Positions 34,784 to 47,515 of a stretch of 64,000 nucleotides of DNA are shown here, piece after piece. A program made the position numbers and the translations under genes. Each line of letters begins with the position of its first letter. The stretch's first letter is position 1. The notes under the pieces are model-generated. The model was not told where the DNA came from and ran no database searches. It saw only the letters and a list, made by a program, of their open reading frames with translations. This DNA comes from Botryosphaeria dothidea (lineage: Eukaryota; Ascomycota; Dothideomycetes; Botryosphaeriales; Botryosphaeriaceae): the NCBI GenBank assembly GCA_011503125.2, contig WWBZ02000033.1, forward strand, positions 4,216,001 to 4,280,000, given 5' to 3'.

Positions 34784-36727
34784 ATGACAAACATCCCGGT
34801 CCTCTTCACCGACGCTAACAGCGATCTCCACAACATATGGGTGCCCTTCCAGCACGAAGTGCGCGTGCTTCCCAAGGGCTGGGTCAGAGACCTCGGCCGG
34901 CGGCCTCTCGCCCAAGACACCGTCTGCGAGAAAGACGTGGCCATCACGCTCCGCGACGGCACGACGCTCTACGGCGACGTGTTCCGCCCGGTCGGGAGCG
35001 CCGCCGTCCCCGCCATCCTGCCCTGGAGCCCGTACCGCAAGAGCGGCGCCGGCTACTTCAGCATCGACACCATACCCCACCGCGCCGGTGTGCCAAGAGA
35101 CCGCACCAGCGGCCTCGAGAAGTTCGATGCGCCCGACCCGGCCGAGTGGGTGCCGCGCGGCTACGCCGTCGTCAACGTGGATGCGCGCGGCGCGTACGAT
35201 TCGGAAGGGGATATCGTTCATTTCGGCACCCAGGAGGGGAGGGACGGGTACGACACGGTTGAGTGGATCGCCGCGCAGCCGTGGTGCAATGGTGCCGTGG
35301 GCATGGCGGGGACTTCGTGGCTTAGTGTAGCGCAGTGGTACGTCGGGCGACCTTCCTCCTTCCCTACCCTCGTCTGCAGCATGCGTTTTGACGTGCAAAT
35401 CGTAGGTTTACTGCAGCAGAACAGCCCCCTCACCTGAAAGCAATTGCCCCTTGGGAAGGCCTGGGAGACTTTAACAGGGAGAGCATTTGCAGAGGCGGCA
35501 TCCAGGAGCCGGCATTCTGGAATCCGGTCACAACATTTGATGGGGGTGTGTGCATGTCCGAAGACTTTCTGCGAGTTTCAATCATTGCTGACAACTGCTC
35601 CTCATCTGTCACTAACATACAGGCATGAATAAGCAGGAGGATGTGAACGCCATGTTAAAGCAGTATCTCCTTTGGAACGGATACTGGGAGGACAAGAAGC
35701 CGAAGCTGGAGCAGATCACCCAGCCGATTTACGCAACCATGAGCTTCTCCTCATGCCTGCACACGGAAGGCTCGCTGCGAGGCTTCCTTCTCTCAAGCTC
35801 CAAGGATAAATGGTGAACTCCATCCTCCAACCTACCCGGCTGTGCGATTCCACTGACGGGGTTTATCCAGGCTACGCGTCTGTCCGACGCAAGAGTGGCA
35901 CGACCTCTACCAGCAGGAAAACATCGACGACCTCCAGCACTTCTTCGACCACTACCTCAAGGGCATCGACAACGGCTGGGAAGCCACGCCCCGCATCCGC
36001 CTCTCGCTCCTGGGCTACAACCGGCCGAACGTCACCAACCGCGCCACGCCCACCTACCCGCCTCTACCTCGACGCCACGCGCGGCACCCTCTCCCCCGAC
36101 AACCCCACCGCCCAGCGCACGGCGACCTACGACGCGCAGCAGCGCCGCGGCCCCGGCGCCAAGTTCACCCACCGCTTCGACGCGCGCACGGAGCTGTGCG
36201 GGCTGTCGCGCGCCTCGCTGCCCATGTCGACGCCCGACCACGACGACATGGACGTCTTCGTCGTCATCCGCAAGCTTGACGCGGCCGGCAAGCCGCTCGA
36301 GTCGTTCAACATCCCCTTCGGCGACTTGCCCGTCGGGCTGACGGCGGAAGACGTCCCTCCAAACAACATCTGGCGCTATGTAGGGCCGAACGGCCGGTTG
36401 CGCGCATCGATGCGGCGGACGCAGGGCGAGCCGGGGCTGAGCGAGGAGCAGAGGGCGTTATTGGGCGAGGCGAGTATGTACCATCCGTTTGACCAGGTGG
36501 AGAAGCTCGAGCGCGACGAGGTGGTGCGGCTTGAGATTGGGCTGTGGGCTGGTGGCATGATTTTCGACGAGGGCGAGTACATGTCGTTTGAGGTGAAGGT
36601 GTTCTTGCCTATCCGTCCTGAGTTCGAGGGGCTGGACGACAGGATCGTCAACTATAACAGGGGCCGGCATCGCGTGCATACTGGTGGCGAGCACCCTTCC
36701 TGTCTGTTGGTGTGGTTATCTGGATAG
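34784..36727 (+). pseudogene. CocE/NonD (X-Pro dipeptidyl-peptidase S15-like) hydrolase with frameshift
   Basis: Exons 34784-35337, 35406-35545, 35623-35812 and 35871-36727 join in phase. Features: GDVFRPVGSAAVPAILPWSP, GYAVVNVDARGAYDSEG, the nucleophile motif GMAGTSWLSVAQW, QPPHLKAIAPWEGLGDFNR and CPTQEWHDLYQQEN. At about 36053-36066 the frame moves by one base: the upstream frame reads NVTNRATPTYP, while the C-terminal jelly-roll domain (LYLDATRGTLSPDN to the stop at 36727) is in another frame. No GT-AG intron can bridge this, and a few expected residues seem missing, so a small deletion is likely. Otherwise it would be a cytosolic alpha/beta hydrolase of unknown substrate. A sequence error is the alternative. 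Confidence 0.75.
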
Positions 36728-37570
36728 CAGTCCGTATTTTAGTGATCACGTTTTCTTTTCTTGCCCCAGTGCACTCGTAAACGCTCTGATTGTCCATTTT
36801 CCCTACCTCGGCTCCATTTCATGCAGCTTCAGAGGCTGGTGATAGCATTTCACTGGCTGTGAACTTGCAGGCGGTAAGCTTTGAGGGTCGAGTGATTGGA
36901 CAAGGAACAGGGGTGCAGATAGGAGAAAGTGACCTTCAAAATATGCTGGTATGTAAGTGTGCGAAGAACAAGTGTATCTCATTCGCTAAAGGGGTGGCTT
37001 GACTGACGTTTTCAGGCAGGTTGTAGGAGTGCACTCGGAGACCTGTGTGTTCACCCGATCGGCAGCGGTCTAGACCGAGCTACCTTCTTTTTGCTCTTTT
37101 TGTAAGGTCAGGGTTAGATTCAGTCTCGCGTAAACCGGCCCTGCCTCGTTTCGGTACTCTAATGTAGATCGCCTGAAATTACTACTCGGTCGAAAGTGGA
37201 AAAGGAAATTTCCAAGGCTGAACCTCCGTTCGATACTGAACACGGTTGTTTCCATGCCTCAATCAAGAGTATTTTCCTCTTTGTTCTAGATACTCCTATC
37301 ATTTATCGCATCATGATGGCACTCATAGCAGCCCTCGGACCTCTTGGCCCGTCCAGTTAACCCAATGGCGGGAAGGTGAGAAAGGCTACGCTTGACACCA
37401 CAACACCTCGATCAGTGTAATCTCTAGCCCTTTAAGACAATTACACCTTGATGGTATTCACATAGTATGTATAATATATAGGAGTTGCCTTTCTACTGTT
37501 CTACCTATTCATTAAATGATAGAAGCATATGGCTTATACAATGATCAAACTTGAGACCGTACTGCCAGCG
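36728..37570. other. Intergenic
   Basis: No supported gene, and no tRNA fold could be confirmed (see rejected items). Confidence 0.4.
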
Positions 37571-38981
37571 CTATTGACCACCAATCCTGGCAACAGATTT
37601 GATGTGTTCCGTGAAATCAAGCTGATTCAGAGAATGAACGTCGCGATTGACAACCTCTGGCACCTCCAAAGTGCTGAATAAACAATCACTCAGTCTCCTA
37701 TTGGGTCTGTACCGGCAACGGGTAGGGCTTGTTATGAAGACCTTCAAATTACAGAACTTTCCTTCGTCCTCCCTGACAATCCGAACAAGTGCATCAATGA
37801 AGCTGTGTATCTCTTCCCTATAGCGACCACTCTCTAAGAAGGATATCGAATCCAATATGAGAAAGATGCATGTGAGCTTCAGCTGCTCTTCGAGAAGTTC
37901 CACGAAGGTTGCGAGAATATCGTCGAAGCTCTCAAGGTCCCCCACTTGGTCCAGCTCCAATGGTGAGACATCCTGATGGCTTTGATCAATCAATTGGGAT
38001 AGAATAGATCTCATGGCCATTTCGATTGGTTTGTTCGCATTCTCGCCGAAAAACCAAAAGAGTGCTACGTTTCCTCGTTCTTCTGTGAGCAACACTTGGA
38101 GCATCATTGCTGAGAAGAACGAAACAGCAGAATGTTTTTCATGCCGGCGCTCGTTTCCGTTTATGAGCAGAATTCGAGACTGAATCCCTGAAAGCCATGA
38201 GCCGATTTCCTTGGAGCCAAAAATCCAGGCTGCTCGATTTTGCGTCGTGCGGGTGAGAGCCGGGCCTAGAACCAAGGACTCCCTGAGGTCCAGGAGCGGC
38301 AGACTTGAGTCATACTCCAAATGCCTCAACAAGTGATCTGAAAAGTCAGCTTTTCGACTGGTATTTGAAGTAAGCTCCACCTGCCTTTTTGGTCCTTTGT
38401 TCTAAACCGACGTTCTTTCTCAAGTCTTTCCTCGGCAATACGACGTTCTTGTTCTAGTTGTTCCTTGCTTCTCAGCCGCTCATCGTTCCACTCTGCTCTT
38501 TCTTTCTCGAACTGCGCTCTCTCTTCTTCTTTCTTCAACAATACTTGTAATATCTTACTTCTAAAATTGCAGAAATTCCCCCACAGACGAGAGATCCTTG
38601 CCATGATTCAGATGGAAGAAGACGCATCCATGGCTCAGCGTAGGCCTTGGCACCTTCGAGCTTGCGTACCAAGCCTCTCAACTCCCCTTTGAATCCTTTC
38701 TTCTTAGTACCTGCTTCGCGATAATTCTCGGCCGCTGTGTTTGCATGTCGCAACACGTCGGCCCACGATGTGACGTCCTCTTTAGAGAAAGCGACTACTG
38801 AATTACCGTTGCTACTCTGCTCATATTTCTGAAGTGCATCCAAAAACATGATTTCCTGATTTTTCATCTCCTTGTTTGGTTGTACAATCAATGCCAGGGG
38901 TCTTTGTGGCACGTAAATCTCCAAAGTATGGTTGTACCGGTAATCGGTCGGAATATCAAGACTTGAATCGACCTCCGACAT
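37571..38981 (-). pseudogene. DUF7708-type STAND-like protein with frame break
   Basis: Minus strand. Exon 1 38981-38559 (from MSEVDSSLDIPT), then a 47-nt intron, then 38511 downwards. Residues DVTSWADVLRHANTAAENYR to WQGSLVCGGISAI match the DUF7708 helical domain. A charged coiled coil (FEKERAEWNDERLRSKEQLE) follows. The frame then breaks near 38378-38390 at an A5 run. The next frame, from VELTSNTSRKADFSDHLL to the stop at 37571, is an ATPase-like domain with Walker B-like IFLILDSISF. Its P-loop site reads SRILLINGNERRHEKH and lacks GK[ST]. The family is fungal and linked by analogy to NLR-like signalling. One missing A would explain the break; sequencing error is possible. Confidence 0.65.
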
Positions 38982-39625
38982 TCTATTATCGATGAAGTCA
39001 ACGCTAGGATGGGTAGATAGGCGGATCATTGCGTCGGAAAGAGGATGGGGGATTAGATGGGTTACTACGAGGACTCTCGCGGATTCCTTCCGCATTTACA
39101 TCAGTAATGTCCTGCATGACTGAGTGCTGCCTGCAGCTTGCACTTCCTTGGCAGATACTATGCGGCAAATATCCACCAATTATGAGCACGTGCCTATTTT
39201 GTCCATCGCTGATATTTCCAGCTGCAGGAATCGGCGATGCAAGCTGAATGCTTCAGCACAACTGTGGTCCTCAGATAGGCAGCACCCAAGCCAGTTGAAC
39301 GCTGACATACATGAATCGTGCAACGTAAGCTTGCAAAGAGAGGGGTTATCAGGTTGCATGTGATGCTCGCAAAATGCGCTGATTGGGTATTGCTGAGCTT
39401 CTGGTTATTGGGGCTGCAACACGACGTGTTCGTCGGCCGAGGTCTAAGCCACGAGTTTCAGCCTTGCCCTTTTTACGGAGCTATCAACCATACTTCAGTT
39501 GCCTTCTCCGCCTGAAACTGACAGCGAAATATGATGTAAAGACGCTGTTGGGTACACTTGCTTTTCCTTCGGTATTTGATCGCAAACACGTTCACTGCTC
39601 CCTCTTGGGACGTCGCGAAGTCACG
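38982..39625. other. Divergent intergenic region
   Basis: Lies between the starts of the DUF7708-type gene and the AAA+ gene. The frame of the AAA+ gene remains open upstream to about 39383 but has no upstream ATG, so the start at 39626 is preferred. Confidence 0.4.
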
Positions 39626-42600
39626 ATGGATGCTGCCAAGGCCGGATGTTCCGAAGATGATTCACACTTGACACTTGAAGTGGAATCGCCGGAAGCCAAC
39701 TCAAATTCCAATCTGGAGAACAACCTGGAGCAGTCGCATACAAACGTTACCTCCAAGCCCCCAGAGGCAGCCTCAGAGCAACAAGAAGATTTGAAAGACG
39801 ATGGGAGTTCCGATGACGACCAGATCCACTCAGGTAATGGAAACCACGACTCTGACTACGACACAGATGATGTTAGTGAGGATGCTATGTTAGATGAAGT
39901 AGACACGAGACTTTACGGCAGCATGGGGAGATGTTCCAGTAGGGAAAGGGCAAATATGCGCAAAGCTGCGCTCCGGAGAGTACATCAAACTTCATCATAC
40001 ACTTATGGTCTCGAGTCCCGGGTCAGGTACCTGGAAGAGAAGATTGATCAGCTACTCAACCTTGATCCAGCTCCAGAAGTCTCGGAACCAGAACAAGAAG
40101 AACCCAAAATACTTCGGGTGGCTGAAGTGAGGAAACAGGCATGGGGAAAATGGGCTGCGCCATCGACCCAGCGTGAAAGACCTTGGGCTGTGGTGGAAGC
40201 CGTTATGGAAAAGCCTCAAAATGTCATGAGCGCAGCAATTTCGGAATTTTTCAGGCGCCGTCTCAGAAACTCAGTATCTCTCTCAGAAGCGCCAGAGAGA
40301 CGAGAAGTTGAAAGAGTACGGCTAAACTCACCACACATTCACGAGTTCTTCCGAGGCATCATGGGCGAATCAGCTCCCAAGGACGAATCCGTATTTTTGA
40401 AGCCGTTCAAACCATTAATGGTTTATTTCGATGATTTATGCGGATATGTGGATACTCTCGAGCGTGACTTTGCGCTGCAAAATACTTCAAGGGTATCTAT
40501 GATGAATGAAGGCAAGGTTGAACGAGACGAAGGTGCATCCCAAATCGCCGAGAGCTCATATATTTCTCCTGGTGCTCCAAATTACAATGGTCCCCAATCT
40601 ACATCATCTGTTGGACCGGAGCTCCGGCAAAGAGCTGATGTGGATCAGTCACAAGGTCCAAACAAAGAGGGCAAACCATCTGGCCCAGAGAATGAACCGC
40701 CGGTCTCGCAAGAAATGCTCGACCATCTGGGATGCCTGTTAGGATTCATCAAAGATGATTTGGGAGACGATCTCAGGAGATATAGCGATCTACGAGCTGG
40801 AAGAATCACCGAAGTGGCGTTCAAAGACCTTTGGAGTCTATTCGCCCCGGGGAGCGTGGTGTATGACCAAACAACAAAACAAGCATCTCGAATTTACCAT
40901 ACCCATGGAGGACGACCTATGCTTACGCGAACACTCCCGCGAAAATCTGAATCAGAGCCGTCTACATCCGTTCCGAAACTTGAAACGACTGACGGTAGCG
41001 ACGAGGGAGAAGACGACAGTCTCACGCCCTTCATCGTGAACAGCCTTTACCTCGATTTTGATGGTGAGGAGGTTGGGCCAATACACCATCAAACTAGGAT
41101 TGCACCTTATGAAGGGGAACTCCCGATTTCAAACCTTCCCATTGCTCCATTGACTTCTTACTCGTCGACTGGGAATGGGTCGAAATATGGTGGAGAGACG
41201 CCTCTTGAGGATTACCTGCAAAACCGAGGAGAAAGGTTCTGGGCATTCGTTAATCCTGAGATGGTTGCGCATCATGAATACACAGGGTTCAGTCTGGGAG
41301 TGGATCGTGAACAAGTCAGTCCCCCACTTCTTTTCTGTACTCCAAGCACAGTGTCCATGTTAAATTTTTACACAGGTTGATGGACAAGTCATAATTGATC
41401 CGGGGTTGTATTTTGAGCTGCATCCAAAAGACAAGCCAAAGCTGAGTCTGAAAGCATCAAATAATGCAGACCGCCGGGAAATCACGGAGTACCGAACCTG
41501 CGCTTGTCTCGATTGCTATTCGCTCAGGGGGGCTGCACGCAACTCGCACATTTACGACGACTTCCAAGTGGACCGTAACCGAACTGATGCTTTCAAAGCT
41601 GATCCGCAGAATACCAAATTTCTGAGACGAGTCCGCGATCTTAAAACGATACTGGAAAAAGATCAGTTGATGCTACTTCCTTCGAAAGTGTATGGCTACG
41701 TTCTTCGCAGCCGCAAGTGGCGTGAGTTCTCCATTCATCCACCATAGAGCGTGAATAATAACCAGTTTCAGTAATCCTTGACGTGGATAAAATATCGCCA
41801 ATCAGGAAACGCTCACAGAACTTCGAGGATCTCATTCTTCCACAGGGCCATAAAGCACTCGTTGAGGGCATGGTCAGGACTCATTCGAAAGGTGGGAAAT
41901 CCTCGTCTGCTCTCAACGAAGATGGCCATGACCGTTCTACTACCAGCCTTGTGCGTGGAAAGGGGAAGGGCGTGATAATTCTTCTTCATGGTGTCCCGGG
42001 GGTGGGGAAAACAAGCACTGCAGAATGCGTTGCGGAGTATACAGAGAGACCATTGTTCTCTATTACCTGTGGTAGGTACCTCGAGGCCTCCTAAGACATA
42101 CCCGACTCACCTGTGGCGTAGGCGATATTGGAGAAACACCTGGAGAGGTTCAGGAGAAGCTTGAAATGAATTTCAGGCTTGCTCATCGATGGGGTTGCGT
42201 AATGCTGCTCGACGAAGCCGACGTATTTCTCCAAGCCAGGGACAAAGAGGACATGCGTCGCAATGCCGTCGTCTCTGTTTTCCTTCGCGTTCTTGAGTAT
42301 TACTCAGGAATCCTTTTCCTGACCACGAACAAAGTCGGCAACTTCGACGAAGCGTTCAAATCGCGCATTCACATCTCGCTCTATTATGCCCCGCTGGACA
42401 TCAAGCAAAGCAAGAAGATCTGGCGAGTGAATCTCAAGAGAATCTCCGAGAATCACAAGGATCTTGAGTTCGACCAAGACGAGATCCTGGACTGGGCGCA
42501 TGAGTATATGCGTGACTGTGAAGACAAGGACATGAAACTTTGGAATGGGCGTCAGATCTATAACGCATGCCAGACTGCAGTGGCCATAGCGCAGTTTCAA

Positions 42601-43056
42601 GCAAAGGATGGCAAAGCAAAAATGACGGAAGCCCATTTCGACACAATATCCGAAGCAAGTAGGCAATTTGATGAGTATCTGGAACAGGTTCTGGGAGGGA
42701 CCGATGCAGAAGTTGCCGAGAGGCTTATGTATCGGTACGACAGAGCCGCTTTCAAGTCAATGGTCAATCTGGAAAACGATCGCCAGAGTCAAGCCAAAAG
42801 AAGGCAGCGGTCTAAGAAAGAGTTTGGCCCTCTTCCAGTTCATTACAAGAGAAGTTCTAGGAAGACCAATCTCGACAAGTACTCCGAGGATGAAGCTGAA
42901 CCTGAAAGGGCGACAAGCCACATCTCAGAGTCATCATCTGAGGACGGAAGAAGCAGGAAAAAGAGAGCAAAAAATTATGCTAGTGACTCCGAGGATGATG
43001 AAAAAACCCCTACGAGGTCTGATGACAGACGGCGCCGTCGAGAGAAGGGTCGGTGA
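39626..43056 (+). CDS. Large AAA+ ATPase of the fungal DUF7025-AAA type
   Basis: Four exons in phase: 39626-41314, 41376-41721, 41772-42071 and 42122-43056; 1089 residues. An acidic, disordered N-terminus (DGSSDDDQIHSGNGNHDSD) leads to a coiled coil (YGLESRVRYLEEKIDQLL) and a middle domain typical of this fungal group (SVVYDQTTKQASRIYHTHGG, SLYLDFDGEEVGP, ERFWAFVNPEMVAHHEYTGF). The AAA core has Walker A LLHGVPGVGKTSTAE, Walker B CVMLLDEADVFL and a sensor region LFLTTNKVGNFDEAF. The basic/acidic tail RSRKKRAKNYASDSEDDE suggests nuclear location. All catalytic residues are present. The client or pathway is unknown. Confidence 0.93.
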
Positions 43057-44168
43057 GATGATGTCGGGGATGATGGAGGGAGCAATTTGCTAATGACTTT
43101 CATGAGTTTTTCGCTATTAAATATCTCGGTTTGTCATTGCACATGAAATAAATTCTTACTAACAGAGTATGACCACATTCATTTTGCTTCACAAACCTCG
43201 TGCATAGATGTAAACTGTGACGGCCAGAACTATAGACATGAAAGACAACGGAAACGCAGGATACCACTAAATGATCACCATCACCGGGCGAAAACTAGAT
43301 GTCTCTGGGCCTCTTACGACTTTGCATGGGGGGGGGGTCACTGCCAGAAGTCCTAACGTATGGCCTTGATGTTCCTCAGCTTTCAGCAAACACATGTGTT
43401 GTGTTTCTTCAGTCAATCATGCGTTGCATCAGAGCTCACAGAAAGAGTTAATAGGACGCAGAATTCACCAAATGTAACGTGGACAAATTTATCATGGGTA
43501 TAAGGTCCCAAAATTGCCAATGAACATGCCATTTTGCCATTTTTCCGGGGCCATGATTGTTCAATGATATTTGACCCGGAATGTTTGCAGATCTGTGATG
43601 AAGCAGTACACCTGACACACTTTCAACCGACGCATGAGCTGGCGGTGCATGACCAAAGGGCGCGTCGTCACCTTTTTCCAGACCGAGGCAACGCAGACGT
43701 CATGGTACATTCATCGGATGATTATGGCTGCACTCGCCCACCGGCACCTTCAACGGAGAAACGCCGAACTCCACACCTTAGGTGCGAGCTGTTTAGCCGA
43801 CTATTTCGCCTCAATATTAGCCGGCACTCAATGCAGGGGTCGGTCCCCTGGATATGTAGATGAATTTGAAACATTTCGGGAGAGCGGCGCACTATACCGG
43901 TGGGAGCCAATCATCACCAGCCGTATAACGTATTCTTCTGTTGAAACGCGCGCGCGAAACCACCACAGCATTGATCACCACCTCCGTAATATTTCCAGAA
44001 ATCTCAAGGAGCTCGTGTCGCCGCATCCAGGCCTGTATCGGGCCCATTTATTTTTCTGTGTCAAAAGAGATATGAATACTCCAATGCCCGCCGACAAACA
44101 GCTTTGCGAAACACACCGATCATCAGGATTGCCCTTCCTTTCAACACAAAAAACGCGCTTTCAACAAA
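43057..44168. promoter_or_regulatory. Intergenic region and xylanase promoter with GGCTAA-type sites
   Basis: On the minus strand two hexamers match the XlnR/Xyr1 core GGCTAA: GGCTAAA (plus TTTAGCC 43792-43798) and GGCTAAT (plus ATTAGCC 43816-43822), about 350-380 bp before the xylanase ATG. A G10 run lies near 43328-43337. Open frames at 43534-44260 overlap the xylanase start in another frame and are not supported. Confidence 0.5.
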
Positions 44169-45256
<1,088 letters not shown>

Positions 45257-45551
45257 ATAGTTTCGTGCCTAGTTCTCTTCATGGTTACATCTACCTTTGT
45301 TTCTTCTCTCAGCTTGGGTGGATGTATATGTGGAAATAACAGTCTGACAGAAGTTCTCGGTATGCGAGGCAAGTCAGCACGAAGTTTATACATGCCGCAG
45401 GGGTATTCAACGCAAGTCAAGCATGCTTTTCTCTGGCCCCAAGATCCTCTCGAGATCCTCCCGTCAGCCAGGGGCTTAAATGGAAAGACGGCTGAGTATT
45501 AAATGTCCTACTATCATACGTGTTGTCCCAGTGTCCATTCTCACTTCCTTA

Positions 45552-46230
45552 AGTAGTAAGCCTCTCTCGAATAGTAAGCTCGTCGACCTCGAATAGTACA
45601 GCTATCACTAATTGAGTCCCATCCTCTGGCTCCTCACTAGGTTCATCCAGAGTAACCGAAATTGAGTGGACGTCTTCCTTCCATACCTTTGACTGGACAG
45701 ACGCGATACCTCCCTCATTTTGCATTCAAATCACATCCGCATAATAGGATCTGATAATTAGGCTTGCAGAACTAACTTGCCATGCCGGATTTGTCTTTTC
45801 AACGAATGCCACTGTGTAGAATTCCGCCTCCGCCAATATAGACCCCTCCCTGAATTGAAATACTGGTCCATCCATTAACACCCCAATCCAGCTCGGAGTT
45901 CCGCTGAAATTTTTGTCTGCGAACTGCGTTGATAGGCCAGCAATCCGGGAGACCCCGAGCGAGAAATCCGAGAGGTTGATCGTAGAGTCCTCTACGGTGT
46001 GGTCCTAATCCATAATGATTCAGTCGCATTCCAGGAATCTCTTCCGCACCTCAAGTAGTCCGTATGTCTCCAAAGGGAAGGACGGTTTCATCATTGGAAG
46101 GTCCATCAAGACAGCACTATCCCGGACTTGAGGATCTTAAGAGCGACAGCTGAGCAAACAGTTTTAGTATACACTCTACATTATCAAGGACTCTCTGAGC
46201 CAGTCTTTAGAGCTGGCTGGGCCTGACTGG
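45552..46230 (-). pseudogene. Degenerate or unmodelled minus-strand coding region
   Basis: Several protein-like stretches lie on the minus strand in compatible order: RLAQRVLDNVECILKLFAQL (about 46160-46220), DSAVLMDLPMMKPSFPLETY (about 46055-46110), DHTVEDSTINLSDFSLGVSR and MDGPVFQFREGSILAEAEFY (about 45790-46005), then SVQSKVWKEDVHSISVTLDE to a stop near 45552. A 45-nt GT-AG intron joins the second and third; another may follow AWQ. Between the first and second a frame change remains, and no start codon is clear. I do not recognise the family. It is either a decayed gene or a multi-exon gene I cannot close. Confidence 0.4.
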
Positions 46231-46567
46231 ATGATACAGAGAGCGACAATCCAAATATACCGAATGGAAAGACCCAGGACGAGTTGAATGGCCTGTATGA
46301 AAGCTACAGGAAGGATTTCGTATGGGATACCAGCTTAAACGCTTGACCTGATTTAGACCACCTTCGCGATTTAAGTTGCGTAACGAGGCTATAATTGCGT
46401 CCAGAAAAGTGGGACTAATACATCGTTCGACCAAGCGCCGTCATGTTTCTCCCCCCTCGCATGTTTTTGAGTACCGTAGAGCATGAATGATATCGTTGAT
46501 ATACCACATCAAATGTAGGCGATCGGGGAACAAACGTCTACTAAGCCCCACTGCAACCGCCTCGCCA

Positions 46568-47146
46568 TCACTCCTTCGGAGCCACCTCAGGCAACTCCTC
46601 CCCGCCCACCACCGGCGGCTGCGACTTGACCAGCACGCAAAACAGCCTCGCCCACTCATCCCCATCATTTTCCCAGCCGTGCAGTGTCGCCTGCTGCACC
46701 ATCACATCCCCCCCCCGCGCCACCGCCGCCGTCCCCCCCTCCTCCAGCGTCAGCGTCACCTCCCCTTCCAGCACGACCAGGTAGTCCAACGTCCACGTGC
46801 GGTGCATCTCCCCCTTCGTCTTCGGCGGGAAGCCGACCACGCGCAGCACGGTGCCGTTGTTGTGCAGGCCGACGTCGGCGAGGCCCTTGTCGGCGGGCGA
46901 CGAGACGTCGGGCGGCAGCTCGGCAGTCGACCAGAGCGGTTGGATTATCACGCCGTAGGAGGCGTCGGAGCCGGCGACGAGGTCGTCGTGCGTGATGATG
47001 ACGCGGGCGGAGGCGTCGTGGCCGGTGATGATGCGGCGGGTCGGCGGGATACCGGGGGGTTGGGATGTGGCTGTGGGGGCGGCGGAGGTGGTGAGGAAGA
47101 GGCAGGGCGCCGCCAGCCAGATGAAGAGGCTTACCCACGGAGCCAT
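46568..47146 (-). CDS. Secreted cupin-domain protein
   Basis: Single exon, 192 residues from ATG 47146. Signal peptide MAPWVSLFIWLAAPCLFLTT. The cupin core reads GEMHRTWTLDYLVVLEGEVT (motif 1) and GGDVMVQQATLHGWENDGDE (motif 2), with possible metal ligands His, Glu and His. Similar small single-cupin proteins occur in fungal secondary-metabolite and sugar pathways. The secreted form here has no known substrate. A gene-free stretch lies upstream. Confidence 0.85.
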   Translation of the reverse strand: MAPWVSLFIWLAAPCLFLTTSAAPTATSQPPGIPPTRRIITGHDASARVIITHDDLVAGSDASYGVIIQPLWSTAELPPDVSSPADKGLADVGLHNNGTVLRVVGFPPKTKGEMHRTWTLDYLVVLEGEVTLTLEEGGTAAVARGGDVMVQQATLHGWENDGDEWARLFCVLVKSQPPVVGGEELPEVAPKE

Positions 47147-47515
47147 TGGAAAGCGACTGGGTGTGCTTTTGAAAGAAAGAAGCGCAATGTTTCTGCACAC
47201 CACTTCAAGGGAACACTTGCTTTCTTGTATGCTCTGTCGTCGGTGCCTGGATGCCCCGCTCTTTGCCGGAACTTGGCATTGTTCAGTCATATGTTGTCAT
47301 GCGCTTGTAGTGGGTAATCGCATGGTTGATTGAGTAAGTAAGGCGGGGTTGCTGAACATGGAGGTCAGTCAATTCTACTTTGGTAATATGGCCGGTGTTG
47401 CATCGGTAAACACATCGGAACCGAAGCAACATAGGAATGTTCCCCGAGCATTAAGAAATCCCTCTGGTTGATATCGATCTTTAAGTCAAAGATCTACATA
47501 AGTTTATGACGCTCT
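47147..47515. other. Short intergenic gap
   Basis: Holds the cupin promoter and the 3' side of the TAP-type hydrolase gene; no other feature seen. Confidence 0.4.

Noticed and set aside
34748..35398. 216-codon minus-strand frame
   Set aside because: Antisense to exon 1 of the CocE-type hydrolase.
37020..37085. tRNA-like words (gtagctcggt, gatcgggtg) on the minus strand
   Set aside because: No T-arm GTTCRA in place and no closing acceptor stem could be found.
46487..47317. 276-codon plus-strand frame
   Set aside because: Antisense to the cupin gene; low-complexity Arg/His/Gly runs.
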